A stretch of DNA of 64,000 nt from an uncultured Polaribacter sp. (lineage in GTDB: Bacteria > Bacteroidota > Bacteroidia > Flavobacteriales > Flavobacteriaceae). The DNA lies in assembly GCA_943788865.1 (NCBI GenBank), contig CALSRX010000004.1, positions 248,001 through 312,000 of the forward strand, read 5' to 3'. Every line of letters starts with the position of its first letter. The stretch's first letter is position 1. The position numbers were made by a program, and so were the translations under genes. This document shows, piece by piece, positions 17,890-27,751 of the stretch. The notes below the pieces were generated by a model. The model did no database searches, had not been told where the DNA came from, and saw nothing but the letters and a program-made list of their open reading frames with translations.

Positions 17890-19931
17890 GCTTTTTCAAT
17901 TATCTGATTAATTGCAACATTTGTTTTTTCTGTAGGCAAATTACATATTTTATTTACACAGACATATAGTTGTGTTTTATTTTCTACATATCTATTCTTT
18001 AATAAAGGTAAACTACTTTTTGTTTCACTTCCGCAAATTAATTTATTGGGAATATACTTTTGATTAAGTTCTAGAAGTTTTTCTTTTGCGTTCTCACCAC
18101 TAATAGCAATTTCAAAAAAGTTTTCTGAAAAATTACTATATAAATCTAGCCAATTAGAATATGCAGAGCCAAAATTCTGGATTGTGCTAGTCATATTGCT
18201 CAACATCTGTTTGCTAGTGTTTATGTAGTGTTCATTTTCAAAAAAATGACCTAGTTTAAATAAATTCTTAGCCATCATCGAATTAGAAGAAGGCATTACA
18301 TTGTCTTCTGTTTCTGTTTTTCTAACAATTAATTCTAAATCTTTATTTGATGTAAAATAAAACATACCTGTTGATAAATTAAAGAAATAGTCAAAACAAG
18401 TATCTGTTAAATTTTTAGAAAGCGTTAGCCATTTATCATTTAAAGTTACTTCATATAACGAAATGAGAGCATCAATAACCGTTCCATAATCTTCTAAGTA
18501 TCCGTTTATTGAGGCTTGTCCGTTTTTATAATTTCTATATAAAGTTCCATCTTCTTTAAGCATTTGCATTTCTAAAAAATGTGCATTTTTTATGGCTACA
18601 TCTAAAAAATGTTGATCATTAAAAACACGATAGGCATCTACATATCCCTTTAACATAATTCCATTCCAAGAGGTTAATATTTTATCATCTAATCTTGGAT
18701 ACTTTCTTTTCTCTCTTTCTTTTAATAAAATAGATTTCCACAGAGCAACTTTCTTTTTTATTTCTGAAATAGACATTCTATGGTTTTTTGCAAAATTTTC
18801 ATCAGAGCTATTTTTGATTAAATGATACAAACCGTGCTCCCAAAAACCGTACGAATTTATATTGTAGTAATCAGAAAACAAATCAAAATCATTCTTTAAA
18901 AGAGTTTGTAACTCTTCTTTTCTCCAAACATAATAAGCACCTTCTTGTAATTCACTTTTATCATTTAAGCTATCTGCATCTATGGCTGTATAAAATCCAC
19001 CAGAAGCATCTAGCATTTCACGTTCTATAAAATTTAGTGTGTCATATACCGTTTCTTTATACAACAGGTTTTTTGTAATTAAAAAAGCATCGGCAAATAA
19101 ACTTACCAACTGACCATTATCATAAAGCATTTTTTCGAAATGAGGAATATGCCATTTTGTATCTACAGAATATCTAGAAAACCCACCTCCAACATGATCA
19201 AAAATTCCGCCTTGTGCCATTTTTGTAAGCGTTGTATTTACATATTTTAAAAGTGACTCATTCTTATTTTGAGAGGCATGTCTTAATAAGAAATGATAAT
19301 TATTTGGCATTGGAAATTTTGGAGCTTTGTTAAATCCACCCAATTCTTCATCAAAATAGATGCTCCATTTTTTTACAGTTTCGTTTACATATTCTTTTGT
19401 AAAAACGGTTTTTTCTGTATTCAAGGTTATTAGACTAGATTGTTGAATTCCTTCTGTTAGCTTTTCGGCGTACTCAATAACTTTTTCCGGATTTTTTTGA
19501 TAAAAGTCTCCAATCTGATTTAAGATTGTTGTCCACTCTTCTTTCTTAAAATAAGTACCACCCCAAACAGGTCGTCCATCTGGTAAAGCAATACAATTTA
19601 ACGGCCAGCCACCAGCTCCTGTCATCAACTGAACCGCATTCATATAAATTTGATCGACATCAGGTCTCTCTTCTCGGTCTACTTTTATATTTATATAATG
19701 ATGATTCATTACAGATGCAACGTCATCATTCTCGAAACTTTCTTTTTCCATCACATGGCACCAATGACAAGAAGAATACCCAATAGAAACAAGCAACAAC
19801 TTATTTTCTTTTTTCGCTTTTGATAAAGTTTCAGAACTCCAGGCAAACCAGTCTACAGGATTGTAGGCGTGCTGTAATAAATAGGGACTTGTTTCTAAAA
19901 TTAAGTGATTAGATTTTTTTTTGATAGACAT
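17886..19931 (-). CDS. Thioredoxin domain-containing DUF255 protein (YyaL/SPATA20 family)
   Basis: The 681-residue cytosolic protein has an N-terminal thioredoxin-like DUF255 domain with [15 protein letters not shown] (CxxC as CHWC, near residues 55-58) followed by [15 protein letters not shown] long alpha/alpha-barrel-like region after residue 200 resembles glycoside-processing enzymes, with [17 protein letters not shown] and [11 protein letters not shown]. The family is widespread but its biochemical activity is not established. The length is normal and the N-terminus [20 protein letters not shown] is the usual one. Confidence 0.92.
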   Translation of the reverse strand: MSIKKKSNHLILETSPYLLQHAYNPVDWFAWSSETLSKAKKENKLLLVSIGYSSCHWCHVMEKESFENDDVASVMNHHYINIKVDREERPDVDQIYMNAVQLMTGAGGWPLNCIALPDGRPVWGGTYFKKEEWTTILNQIGDFYQKNPEKVIEYAEKLTEGIQQSSLITLNTEKTVFTKEYVNETVKKWSIYFDEELGGFNKAPKFPMPNNYHFLLRHASQNKNESLLKYVNTTLTKMAQGGIFDHVGGGFSRYSVDTKWHIPHFEKMLYDNGQLVSLFADAFLITKNLLYKETVYDTLNFIEREMLDASGGFYTAIDADSLNDKSELQEGAYYVWRKEELQTLLKNDFDLFSDYYNINSYGFWEHGLYHLIKNSSDENFAKNHRMSISEIKKKVALWKSILLKEREKRKYPRLDDKILTSWNGIMLKGYVDAYRVFNDQHFLDVAIKNAHFLEMQMLKEDGTLYRNYKNGQASINGYLEDYGTVIDALISLYEVTLNDKWLTLSKNLTDTCFDYFFNLSTGMFYFTSNKDLELIVRKTETEDNVMPSSNSMMAKNLFKLGHFFENEHYINTSKQMLSNMTSTIQNFGSAYSNWLDLYSNFSENFFEIAISGENAKEKLLELNQKYIPNKLICGSETKSSLPLLKNRYVENKTQLYVCVNKICNLPTEKTNVAINQIIEKA

Positions 19932-19994
19932 AAAATAGCAAAGGTGTTTTTAGCTGTTTATTCAAAGATGATGGGTTTAACATTTTAACTTTCT

Positions 19995-20016
19995 TAATGA
20001 AAAGGTAACGTTAAGT
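19995..20016 (+). promoter_or_regulatory. Weak Pho-box-like 11-bp direct repeat
   Basis: TAATGAAAAGG followed by TAACGTTAAGT resembles the repeats ahead of the phosphate porin. No TAnnTTTG element lies at the expected distance, so it may be a remnant or an accessory site. Confidence 0.3.
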
Positions 20017-20085
20017 CTTCATTGTTTATAATTATTTAATATTTCAAATACGTTCAAATAATATGACTAGTAAATATTTGCAGTA

Positions 20086-20093
20086 TAACTTTG
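20086..20093 (+). promoter_or_regulatory. -7 element in the porin upstream region
   Basis: TAACTTTG matches TAnnTTTG and lies 62 bases before an intrinsic terminator, with no ORF between them. Confidence 0.4.
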
Positions 20094-20098
20094 ATTAG

Positions 20099-20182
20099 TT
20101 AGTGTATTTCATTAAGTATTTAGTTTTTGTCGACTTTATTAATGAGTACATCTTGCTGCCTTCATCTGAAGGCAGTTTTTTT
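20099..20182 (+). ncRNA. Candidate small RNA in the phosphate region
   Basis: A transcript from about 20099 would run to the terminator at 20156-20182, some 80 nt, U-rich and without an ORF. It sits between a weak Pho-box-like repeat and the strong repeats of the porin gene. No family is recognised. Support is a promoter-like box plus a terminator only. Confidence 0.35.
20156..20182 (+). terminator. Intrinsic terminator upstream of the porin gene
   Basis: CTGCCTTC, loop ATCT, GAAGGCAG, then seven T residues. It lies in the 328-base gap between divergent genes, so some transcript must start between 19931 and here. Confidence 0.85.
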
Positions 20183-20192
20183 GTTGCTAAAA

Positions 20193-20236
20193 TAACAATA
20201 AAGTAACATTAAGTTAACATTAAGGCTGGTTATTTG
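20193..20236 (+). promoter_or_regulatory. Pho-box-like triple direct repeat and promoter of the porin gene
   Basis: Three 11-bp units stand in tandem: TAACAATAAAG (20193-20203), TAACATTAAGT (20204-20214) and TAACATTAAGG (20215-20225). A weak -7 element GTTATTTG lies at 20229-20236. The first two units end 14 bases before this element, the same spacing as at the PiT gene. PhoB sites in other bacteria are also 11-bp direct repeats, so control by a PhoB-type regulator is inferred. Confidence 0.6.
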
Positions 20237-20259
20237 TAGCGACAAAAACTATTACTTAG

Positions 20260-21459
20260 ATGAGAACTTATTTAACAACAGCAATTGTTTTAATACTGTG
20301 TATCAAAACGTTAAGCGCACAAGAATCAAATGCACCAAAATTTGGAAAAGGTCTTTTTGATTTAAAAGGAAAAGACAATTCTTGGTCAATGAATATTGGA
20401 GCAAGAATGCAATTTTTAGGAACTTCAACTTGGAGCTCTAACGGTAACGGATTATCTGACCAAGAAACTTCAATGTTGGTTAGAAGAGCCAGATTAAAAT
20501 TTAGCGGTTTCGCTTTTTCACCAAAATTACAATATAAGATAGAATTAGGGCTTTCTAATAGAGATATTTCAGGAGCTTCAGTTTATACAAGTAACGCCCC
20601 AAGATATATTTTAGATGCAGTTCTTAAATGGAATTTTCATGAAAATTTTGTTTTATGGGTGGGTCAAACAAAACTACCTGGAAATAGAGAAAGGGTTGTT
20701 TCTTCTGCAAACATGCAATTGGTTGATAGATCTTTATTAAACAGCAGATTTAACATCGACAGAGATATGGGTGTACAATTAAGACACCATTTTAATGTTT
20801 CTGAAAATTTTATAATCAAAGAAGCTTTTTCTATTGCTCAAGGTGAAGGTAGAAATGTTACAACAGGAAATTTAGGTGGATTACAATATACAACTAGAGT
20901 TGAGCTTTTACCTTTCGGTGATTTTACTAGTAAAGGAGATTATAGTGGAGGTGATTTAAAAAGAGAAGAAAATTTAAAATGGGCTTTTGCTGCTAGTTAT
21001 GATTTAAATAACAATGCTGTAAAAAACAGAAGTAACCAAGGTTCTTATATGACTAATGACACTGGTTTTTATCAAACCAACATCACTACTTTATTTGTTG
21101 ATACCATGTTAAAATACAAAGGGTTTTCTTTTATGGGAGAATACGCTTTTAGAGACGCTGCAGATCCTTTAGCTAAAAATTCTGACAATTCTTTAACAGG
21201 TGACAAAGTGTTAACAGGAAATAGTTTAAATTTAATGAGTGGTTATTTATTTAAAAATAATTGGGAGCTTTCGGGTAGATATACCAATGTAACCTATGAT
21301 CAATTTTTAAGTAAAGGAGCAGAAAATCAATATACAATTGGATTATCTAAGTATATTGCTGGTCATAAATTAAAAGTTCAATCTGATGTTAGTTATTTAG
21401 ATGTGGTAAACAAAACCAACCAACTAATGTACAGATTGCAAGTAGATATTCATTTTTAA
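20260..21459 (+). CDS. Phosphate-selective porin (OprO/OprP family)
   Basis: The 399-residue protein has a signal peptide (residues 1-20, ending TLSAQ) and a beta-barrel of the OprO/OprP type, with IGARMQFLG at the first strand, LVRRARLKFSGFAFSPKLQYKIELG (split: LVRRARLKFSGFAF, LQYKIELG), WVGQTKLPGNRERV and a C-terminal MYRLQVDIHF ending in phenylalanine. It should let phosphate cross the outer membrane. The next gene is an inner-membrane phosphate carrier and both have Pho-box-like upstream repeats, which supports the substrate. Confidence 0.9.
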   Translation: MRTYLTTAIVLILCIKTLSAQESNAPKFGKGLFDLKGKDNSWSMNIGARMQFLGTSTWSSNGNGLSDQETSMLVRRARLKFSGFAFSPKLQYKIELGLSNRDISGASVYTSNAPRYILDAVLKWNFHENFVLWVGQTKLPGNRERVVSSANMQLVDRSLLNSRFNIDRDMGVQLRHHFNVSENFIIKEAFSIAQGEGRNVTTGNLGGLQYTTRVELLPFGDFTSKGDYSGGDLKREENLKWAFAASYDLNNNAVKNRSNQGSYMTNDTGFYQTNITTLFVDTMLKYKGFSFMGEYAFRDAADPLAKNSDNSLTGDKVLTGNSLNLMSGYLFKNNWELSGRYTNVTYDQFLSKGAENQYTIGLSKYIAGHKLKVQSDVSYLDVVNKTNQLMYRLQVDIHF

Positions 21460-21470
21460 ATGATAAAAAA

Positions 21471-21514
21471 TAACATAAGCGTAACATTCGGTAGTTACGA
21501 TGTATATAAATTTG
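21471..21514 (+). promoter_or_regulatory. Pho-box-like direct repeat and promoter of the PiT gene
   Basis: TAACATAAGCG (21471-21481) and TAACATTCGGT (21482-21492) form an 11-bp direct repeat. After 14 bases comes TAAATTTG (21507-21514), a full TAnnTTTG -7 element. The repeat occupies the place of the -33 box, as expected for an activator-dependent promoter. Confidence 0.6.
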
Positions 21515-21539
21515 TAAACAAAAAATAAAAGAGATACAT

Positions 21540-23810
21540 ATGGAAAATCCATACATTTTAATGCTGATTGCTTTAACAGTTTTAGCATTTATCGACTTAG
21601 TAGTAGGAGTTAGTAACGATGCCGTTAACTTTTTAAACTCTGCTATTGGCTCAAAAGCCTTATCAGTTAAGAAAATTTTAATTATTGCCAGTTTAGGAGT
21701 GTTTGTAGGTTCTATTACCTCAAGTGGAATGATGGAAGTTGCGAGAAAAGGAATTTTTGTTCCGAGCGAATTCTACTTCAATGAAATCATGTACATTTTT
21801 ATGGCGGTAATGATTACAGACATTTTGTTATTGGATGTATTTAACTCATTAGGGATGCCAACTTCTACAACAGTTTCGATTGTTTTTGAATTGTTAGGAG
21901 CAGCAGTTGCCATGGCTTTGATAAAAATATATACTTCAGATAATGGAGAAACAGCAGCAAGTTTAGGAAAGTATATCAATACAGAAACAGCAATGTTTAT
22001 CATCTTTGGTATTTTACTTTCTGTGGTCGTCGCATTTTCTGTTGGAGCAATAGTCCAATTTTTATCAAGAATGATCTATTCTTTTCATATCGAAAAAAGA
22101 CCTAGTTATATCAATGCATTGTTTGGAGGATTTGCAATTACAGCAATTACGTATTTTATTATAATTAAAGGATTAAAAGGAACTCCATATTATAGTGAAG
22201 TAAAACACTTAATAGAAGGAAATTTAGCATTTATTTTATTGATTGGTTTTGCCTTTTGGTCATTAATCTCTCAAGTATTGATTTCAGTATTTAAAGTAAA
22301 TGTTTTAAAAATAATTATTGGAATAGGTACTTTTTCTTTAGCCTTGGCTTTTGCTGGAAACGATTTGGTAAACTTTATTGGTGTGCCAATTGCAGCTTGG
22401 AATTCTTATGAAGCATGGCAAGCATCTGGTCTTGCAGCCGACGCTTTTTCAATGGGGGTTTTAGGTAAAAAAGTTCCATCTAATGTTTGGATGTTATTAA
22501 TTGCAGGTGCTGTAATGGTAGTTACTATATGGACCTCTAAAAAAGCAAAAACAGTTATAGAAACAGGGATCAACTTATCTCGTCAAGGAGAAGGGCACGA
22601 AAAATTTCAACCCAACCCAATGTCTAGAGTTGTTGTTAGAGGAGCAATGGTGTTGAATACAGGAATTAGTTTCTTATTTCCAAAGAAAATGTTAGCATTT
22701 GTAGATTCTAAATTTCAAAAACCAGTAATTCCTTTATCAAAAGATAAAACCTATGAAATGCCTGCTTTTGATATGATCAGAGCTTCTGTGAACCTAATCG
22801 TTGCAGGAATCTTAATTTCTGTAGGGACTTCATTAAAATTACCACTTTCTACAACGTATGTAACTTTTATGGTTGCAATGGGAACATCATTAGCAGACAG
22901 AGCATGGGGAAGAGAAAGTGCTGTATATAGAGTTGCTGGAGTGTTAAACGTTATTGGTGGTTGGTTTATGACAGCTTTAGTTGCCTTTGTTGCAGCGGCA
23001 ACAGTTGCTTATTTAATCAACTTAGGTGGAATTGTAATGGTTGGTATTTTACTTTTAGTAGTATTCGGATTGATTGCAAGAAACTCAATTAGACACACAA
23101 AAAGAAACAAAGAAAAGAAAGAACAAATGTATATTGAGAGAGCTGAATTAATTACCATCAATGGGGTAATTGAAGAAAGTTCAGATCATATTGCAGAGGT
23201 TGCAAATAGAGTGAACAAATTGTATAGCAATGTTGTGGCCGATTTAGCAACGCATGATTTAAATAAGTTACGTAAAACAGACAAACACGTCGGAAAATTA
23301 AATGATGAAATTGACGAATTAAAAGATGGTGTTTTCTATTTTATCAAATCATTAGACGAAACGTCTTTACATGCAAGTAGATTTTATCTTTTAGTTCTTG
23401 GGTATTTACAAGATGTTGCTCAATCTATTGGTTATATTTCTAAATCTAGTTTTAAACACGTTAACAACAATCATAAGAACCTTAAAAAGGGACAGTTGAA
23501 AGAGTTGACAAATATTGATAAAGAATTACATGCTTTATTAGAAAAAATTAGCATTGTTTTTGAAACTAGAAATTTCCAAAAATTAGATGATATTTTAGAA
23601 GCAAAACAAGAATTGTTAGATGATGTTTCTAGATCAATTGAAAATCAAGTAACAAGAATTAGAACAGAAGAAACAAGTCCTAAAAACACAACCTTATACT
23701 TTAGTATATTGTTAGAAACAAAAGACTTGCTAACTGCTATAATGAGCTTATTGGAAACGTATCAAGAGTTTCATATATCTATAGTAGAAGCAGACATAGA
23801 AGAAAAATAA
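21540..23810 (+). CDS. PiT family inorganic phosphate transporter with PhoU-like tail
   Basis: The 756-residue protein joins a PiT/PHO4 cation-phosphate symporter (about residues 1-520) to a cytoplasmic PhoU-like helical domain (about 530-756). The two signature repeats are VGVSNDAVNFLNSAIGSKAL and AFAGNDLVNFIGVPIAAW, and LPLSTTYVTFMVAMGTSLADRAW (cited as PLSTTYVTFMVAMGTS) is the second half's motif. PhoU-like tails are thought to gate or sense phosphate. Fusion of the two is common in Bacteroidetes. It follows the porin by 80 bases but has its own Pho-like promoter. Confidence 0.95.
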   Translation: MENPYILMLIALTVLAFIDLVVGVSNDAVNFLNSAIGSKALSVKKILIIASLGVFVGSITSSGMMEVARKGIFVPSEFYFNEIMYIFMAVMITDILLLDVFNSLGMPTSTTVSIVFELLGAAVAMALIKIYTSDNGETAASLGKYINTETAMFIIFGILLSVVVAFSVGAIVQFLSRMIYSFHIEKRPSYINALFGGFAITAITYFIIIKGLKGTPYYSEVKHLIEGNLAFILLIGFAFWSLISQVLISVFKVNVLKIIIGIGTFSLALAFAGNDLVNFIGVPIAAWNSYEAWQASGLAADAFSMGVLGKKVPSNVWMLLIAGAVMVVTIWTSKKAKTVIETGINLSRQGEGHEKFQPNPMSRVVVRGAMVLNTGISFLFPKKMLAFVDSKFQKPVIPLSKDKTYEMPAFDMIRASVNLIVAGILISVGTSLKLPLSTTYVTFMVAMGTSLADRAWGRESAVYRVAGVLNVIGGWFMTALVAFVAAATVAYLINLGGIVMVGILLLVVFGLIARNSIRHTKRNKEKKEQMYIERAELITINGVIEESSDHIAEVANRVNKLYSNVVADLATHDLNKLRKTDKHVGKLNDEIDELKDGVFYFIKSLDETSLHASRFYLLVLGYLQDVAQSIGYISKSSFKHVNNNHKNLKKGQLKELTNIDKELHALLEKISIVFETRNFQKLDDILEAKQELLDDVSRSIENQVTRIRTEETSPKNTTLYFSILLETKDLLTAIMSLLETYQEFHISIVEADIEEK

Positions 23811-23827
23811 ATGTTTAATAGCTTTTT

Positions 23828-23859
23828 AAAAAACCGAGTATATTTTACTCGGTTTTTTT
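23828..23859. terminator. Bidirectional terminator
   Basis: ACCGAGTA, loop TATTT, TACTCGGT, flanked by A and T runs, lies between the PiT gene and the convergent helicase gene. Confidence 0.9.
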
Positions 23860-23872
23860 ATTGAATATAATT

Positions 23873-26278
23873 TTAAACTTCTCTTGAGAGTAAAACCATT
23901 CTTAACTCCATAAAAGTAAAACTCTTGTCTACTTTTTCTTTGAGTTCTGTTAAGTTTTTAAACTCAGTATTCTCAATAGCATTCATGAGTTTTTTATAAC
24001 GTTTTAATTCTATTAACTCTAGAATATTTACATCTCCAGACGGAATATAACTTGCCAAATGACTTTCAACAGTTCCGGTTGTTAAACTGCGTTCCTTGGC
24101 AATTTCTTTTACAGACAATCCGCTTTTGAATAGCTCAAAAGTAACCTGTTTTGTGGGTTTTTTATCTTCTCTTTTTTGTTGATTTAAATGATTGATGCCA
24201 TTTTCTTTACAATAATCATTAATTAAATCTAAAATTTCTTCCCCATATTTTTGAACGCGAATTTTGCCCATTCCGTTAATTTTTAAGAGTTCTTTTTCTG
24301 TTCTAGGCAATTCATCACACATCAAATACAACGTTTCTTGTGTAAAGATTTGAAAATGCGGAATGTTTTCTGCTTTGGCAATGTCATCTCTAAGCTCTCT
24401 TAATTTTAATGCGATTATAGGATCACGTTTAGAAGCAACTTTTTTCTTTTTAGGTTTTTCTACATCTTGTAAAACAGCATCGGCTCTTACTTTTAAATAG
24501 GCTTTTGTTTTAAAACCATCCGTCATTTTTTGAAGAGCAAACACTTTTACAGCTAGTATTTCTTGGAGTGCATCATACTGCTTGTCAAAATCCTTTTTTA
24601 CAGCTTTGTTATCAGAAGAAAAAGAAATTTTTGAGAATGGCTGAACGATATTTTTTATGGTATGTGTTAAAAAATAATCTAACCCTTTTGTAAATCGCTC
24701 TTGAATTTGTGAGCTGTTTTCTGGGAGAATTCCGTCTTCAGAAATAGCAGTTAATTGATTTTTAAATCCGTTTGCAACTTTCATCAGCGCTACAACTCCT
24801 TCATCTTTTATGGTTTGTAGTTGCTCAATAACATCTCCTTTTATGCTACTTTTATGTTTGTAATAAATGTCTATCAATCTAGATACTGGATATAAAAAAT
24901 GCTGATAATCAAACAATTCTGAAATTAAATTGAGTTGAAATTGTTTTTCAGATTCGTTTAAAATGTGTTCATCAGGATGATTTTCTTCTACACTATCATT
25001 AAAAACTCCAACGGTTCTATCATTTATAATGGCATTTTCAGAAATGGGTGTTTTTAGCACCAAGCCTTCAAGAGACATACACCTGCTCAATGCCACATAA
25101 GTTTGTCCGTGTGCAAACGAAGCTTCGGCATCAATTACTGCTTTTTCAAAGGTTAACCCCTGACTTTTATGAATGGTAATTGCCCAAGCTAAACGTAACG
25201 GAATTTGAGAAAACGAGCCTGTAATATCTTCTTTTATTTCTTTTGTTTCTTCATTGATGGAGTAATTGATATTCTCCCAAGTCTCTTTTTCTGTTACAAT
25301 CTCATCTATTTCATTGGCACATTGTACTGTAACATTTTCTCGAGAGATGTCTGTGATGATTCCTATTTTTCCGTTGTAATATTTTTTTTCTTGGGAAGAA
25401 TCATTTTTAATAAACATCACTTGAGCACCCACTTTTAATTCCAGTTTTTCATCATTTGGATATGAGTTTTCGTTGAATTTCCCAGACACATCTGCTTTAA
25501 AAAAGTAGCTTTTAGTTTTGAGTTGATTCAGCTCAGAATCGTTAATTAAATAGGCTCTATTATTATGTGTAGTTAAGGTAATATAGCCATCTTCTTTTTT
25601 AGGAGAAAAGGTTGGGTTGTAACGTTCGTTTAACGTTTTTGTAGAAGCAGAGGATAAAGTATCGTTTCTAATTTCATTTAAAATTTCAATAAATTTTTCA
25701 TTCTTCTGACGATAAATATGTTTCAATTCTATAGAAACCACATTGGCTTCTTGGTAGGCTTTTGAACTAAAAAAATAAACGGTATTGTAATGTTGTTGCA
25801 ATAAACTCCATTCATTTTGTTTTACAACGGGTGCTAATTGTTGCAAATCTCCAATCATCAATATTTGAGCGCCACCAAACACTTTGTTTCTGTTTTTATA
25901 CCTGCGCATCACTTGGTCAATTCCGTCTAACAAATCGGCTCTCACCATAGAAATTTCATCAATAATGATTAAATCTAAGGATTTGATGATGTCAATTTTT
26001 GTTTTAGAAAATTTTCGTTGCGCATTGGATGTATTGGCAATCTGATTGGGTAAAATAGGGCCAAAGGGCATTTGAAAAAAAGAATGTATGGTAACCCCTT
26101 TGGCATTGATGGCTGCAACTCCAGTTGGAGCAACCACCACCATTCTTTTTAAAGATTCGTTTTTAATTTGATGTAAAAAAGTAGTTTTTCCTGTACCTGC
26201 TTTTCCTGTGATAAACAGGTTTCGATCTGTTTTATCTATAAATTGTAAGGCAAGTTCTAATTCAGGGTTTTTTGGCAT
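23873..26278 (-). CDS. PIF1/RecD2-like DNA helicase with HRDC and helix-turn-helix tail
   Basis: The 801-residue protein has an SF1B helicase core with Walker A GKAGTGKT (residues 25-32), Walker B LDLIIIDEIS (DE at 107-108), and a C-terminal motif reading TIHKSQGLTFEKAVID. After a linker come a 5'-3' helicase C-terminal HRDC-like domain (FTQETLYLMCDELPRTEKELL, cited as CDELPRTEKELL) and a helix-turn-helix reading SVKEIAKERSLTTGTVESHL. This layout is common in Bacteroidetes and is linked to replication and repair of difficult DNA, such as G-quadruplexes, by analogy with PIF1. Confidence 0.92.
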   Translation of the reverse strand: MPKNPELELALQFIDKTDRNLFITGKAGTGKTTFLHQIKNESLKRMVVVAPTGVAAINAKGVTIHSFFQMPFGPILPNQIANTSNAQRKFSKTKIDIIKSLDLIIIDEISMVRADLLDGIDQVMRRYKNRNKVFGGAQILMIGDLQQLAPVVKQNEWSLLQQHYNTVYFFSSKAYQEANVVSIELKHIYRQKNEKFIEILNEIRNDTLSSASTKTLNERYNPTFSPKKEDGYITLTTHNNRAYLINDSELNQLKTKSYFFKADVSGKFNENSYPNDEKLELKVGAQVMFIKNDSSQEKKYYNGKIGIITDISRENVTVQCANEIDEIVTEKETWENINYSINEETKEIKEDITGSFSQIPLRLAWAITIHKSQGLTFEKAVIDAEASFAHGQTYVALSRCMSLEGLVLKTPISENAIINDRTVGVFNDSVEENHPDEHILNESEKQFQLNLISELFDYQHFLYPVSRLIDIYYKHKSSIKGDVIEQLQTIKDEGVVALMKVANGFKNQLTAISEDGILPENSSQIQERFTKGLDYFLTHTIKNIVQPFSKISFSSDNKAVKKDFDKQYDALQEILAVKVFALQKMTDGFKTKAYLKVRADAVLQDVEKPKKKKVASKRDPIIALKLRELRDDIAKAENIPHFQIFTQETLYLMCDELPRTEKELLKINGMGKIRVQKYGEEILDLINDYCKENGINHLNQQKREDKKPTKQVTFELFKSGLSVKEIAKERSLTTGTVESHLASYIPSGDVNILELIELKRYKKLMNAIENTEFKNLTELKEKVDKSFTFMELRMVLLSREV

Positions 26279-26374
26279 TGTAGCATTTTTGATGCAAGAT
26301 AAACAATCAATTTAACTGCATAAAAAAATACAAATAAAGTAGTTGAATTTTTTTAAACTGTATGTTAATGCATT

Positions 26375-27571
26375 TTAGGTTTTGTTGGCTGTAGTTTTCT
26401 CTTTCCATAAGGCTATTAAACCCAATACAGGGCCTAAAGCTAAAAAGATAAAGATATTGCTTGAGTTTGTGAATTCTTTTAACTCATTTATAAATTGAAT
26501 GCTCATTATTGTGATTGCAAAACCAATAGAATTTACAATTGTCAAAGCAGTCCCTTTTAATTTTGAAGGGGCATTTTGTGCCACTAAGGTTGAGAAGAGT
26601 GGAGAATCTGCGATGACCACCATGCCCCAAAAAAGAAGAAAAGCAATAAATACTACTTCCGATTCTACTAGAAAGAGTAGTGGAGAGATAAGACAACAGA
26701 AACAGGACAACAATAACGAAATGAATGCTACTTGTTTAACGCCTATTTTTTGTGCTAAATAGCCTCCTAAAACACAAGCAACACTTCCAACTCCAATAAC
26801 GAAGAATGATAGCAAAGGAATATTAAAAGAAACTTTAGGGTGCATTTCAGCATAGTAGAGTAGTATTACCGGCACAAAGGCCCAGAAAGTATACAACTCC
26901 CACATATGGCCAAAATATCCAAAAGCAGCAGCACGGAAACGCTTTCCTTTAAAGATTTTTGGAATTGCTAAAAGATTTAATTTCTGACTAGGTTTTCGAT
27001 GAGGTCCATCAGGTATGGTGCTAATCATCAAAACACCACCTATTACTGCTAAAGAAGAAGTAATCCACAAGACAAATTCCCAAGGAAATTCACCTTTAAG
27101 GTCTTTTAACAAATGGGGGAGCGCTGTTCCGAGTACAAGGGCGCCGACTAAAAAACCTAACGACTTTCCAAGTCCTTTTTCAAAATAGTCAGCAGCTATT
27201 TTCATTCCAATAGGATAAATTCCAGCAAGGAAAAAACCAGTAAAAAAACGAAAGGTAAGAATGCTTGCGTACGTATTGCCTTCCCAAATAATGCTGATGT
27301 TAACTATTGCCCCTAATAACGCACAAACAAAAAAAACTTTAGAGGGCGAAAATCGATCTGCTACAGATAAAAGTGCAAAGATGAATGTACCTAGGATAAA
27401 GCCAAATTGAACCATGGATGTCAAATATCCTAAAGCCCTTTGTTCAAGTGCAAAGCTCCTTGTCAGCTCACTCATAATTCCGTTTCCTGCAAACCACAAA
27501 GAGGTGCAGAAGAATTGTGAAATTACAATTATAGGAAGTACATGTTTAGAAACATTCATGGATAAACTCAA
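26375..27571 (-). CDS. Major facilitator superfamily transporter
   Basis: The 398-residue protein has twelve hydrophobic segments. The loop 2-3 region reads LLSVADRFSPSKVFF (a variant of GxxxDRxGR), and GIYPIGMKIAADYFEKGLG lies in the fourth-fifth segment area. Family membership is clear but the substrate is not. An upstream leader of 180 bases separates it from the next cluster. It stands alone with no regulator next to it. Confidence 0.88.
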   Translation of the reverse strand: MSLSMNVSKHVLPIIVISQFFCTSLWFAGNGIMSELTRSFALEQRALGYLTSMVQFGFILGTFIFALLSVADRFSPSKVFFVCALLGAIVNISIIWEGNTYASILTFRFFTGFFLAGIYPIGMKIAADYFEKGLGKSLGFLVGALVLGTALPHLLKDLKGEFPWEFVLWITSSLAVIGGVLMISTIPDGPHRKPSQKLNLLAIPKIFKGKRFRAAAFGYFGHMWELYTFWAFVPVILLYYAEMHPKVSFNIPLLSFFVIGVGSVACVLGGYLAQKIGVKQVAFISLLLSCFCCLISPLLFLVESEVVFIAFLLFWGMVVIADSPLFSTLVAQNAPSKLKGTALTIVNSIGFAITIMSIQFINELKEFTNSSNIFIFLALGPVLGLIALWKEKTTANKT

Positions 27572-27635
27572 AAGTGAACCAAGTTACCGAAAAAGGAGTA
27601 TAGAAGCAAGTTAAAAAGGATTCGAGATTTTTTAA

Positions 27636-27735
27636 GTTTTGCTAACGGTTTTAGTTATAATTAGCAGCGGTTATTTTTTCCTAAACTTTCCTTCCGAAGG
27701 CATTGCGGGCAAGGCAAACTTTGTCGTGCTTTTGT
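27636..27735. repeat. GC-richer intergenic repeat-like segment
   Basis: A stretch with GCTAACGGTTTTAG, GCAGCGGTTA and CCTTCCGAAGGCATTGCGGG stands out from the AT-rich surroundings. I recall similar intergenic sequences in other Flavobacteriaceae genomes. A GTTAGCGAAG block at 28916 on the other side of the small gene cluster is in inverted orientation. The assignment as a dispersed repeat rests on recollection, not on a search. Confidence 0.35.
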
Positions 27736-27751
27736 TAATTTATTTAGTAAC

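Noticed and set aside
19931..20100. A coding gene in the 328-base gap before the porin
   Set aside because: All six frames are interrupted. The gap holds only regulatory-looking repeats, a promoter-like box and a terminator.
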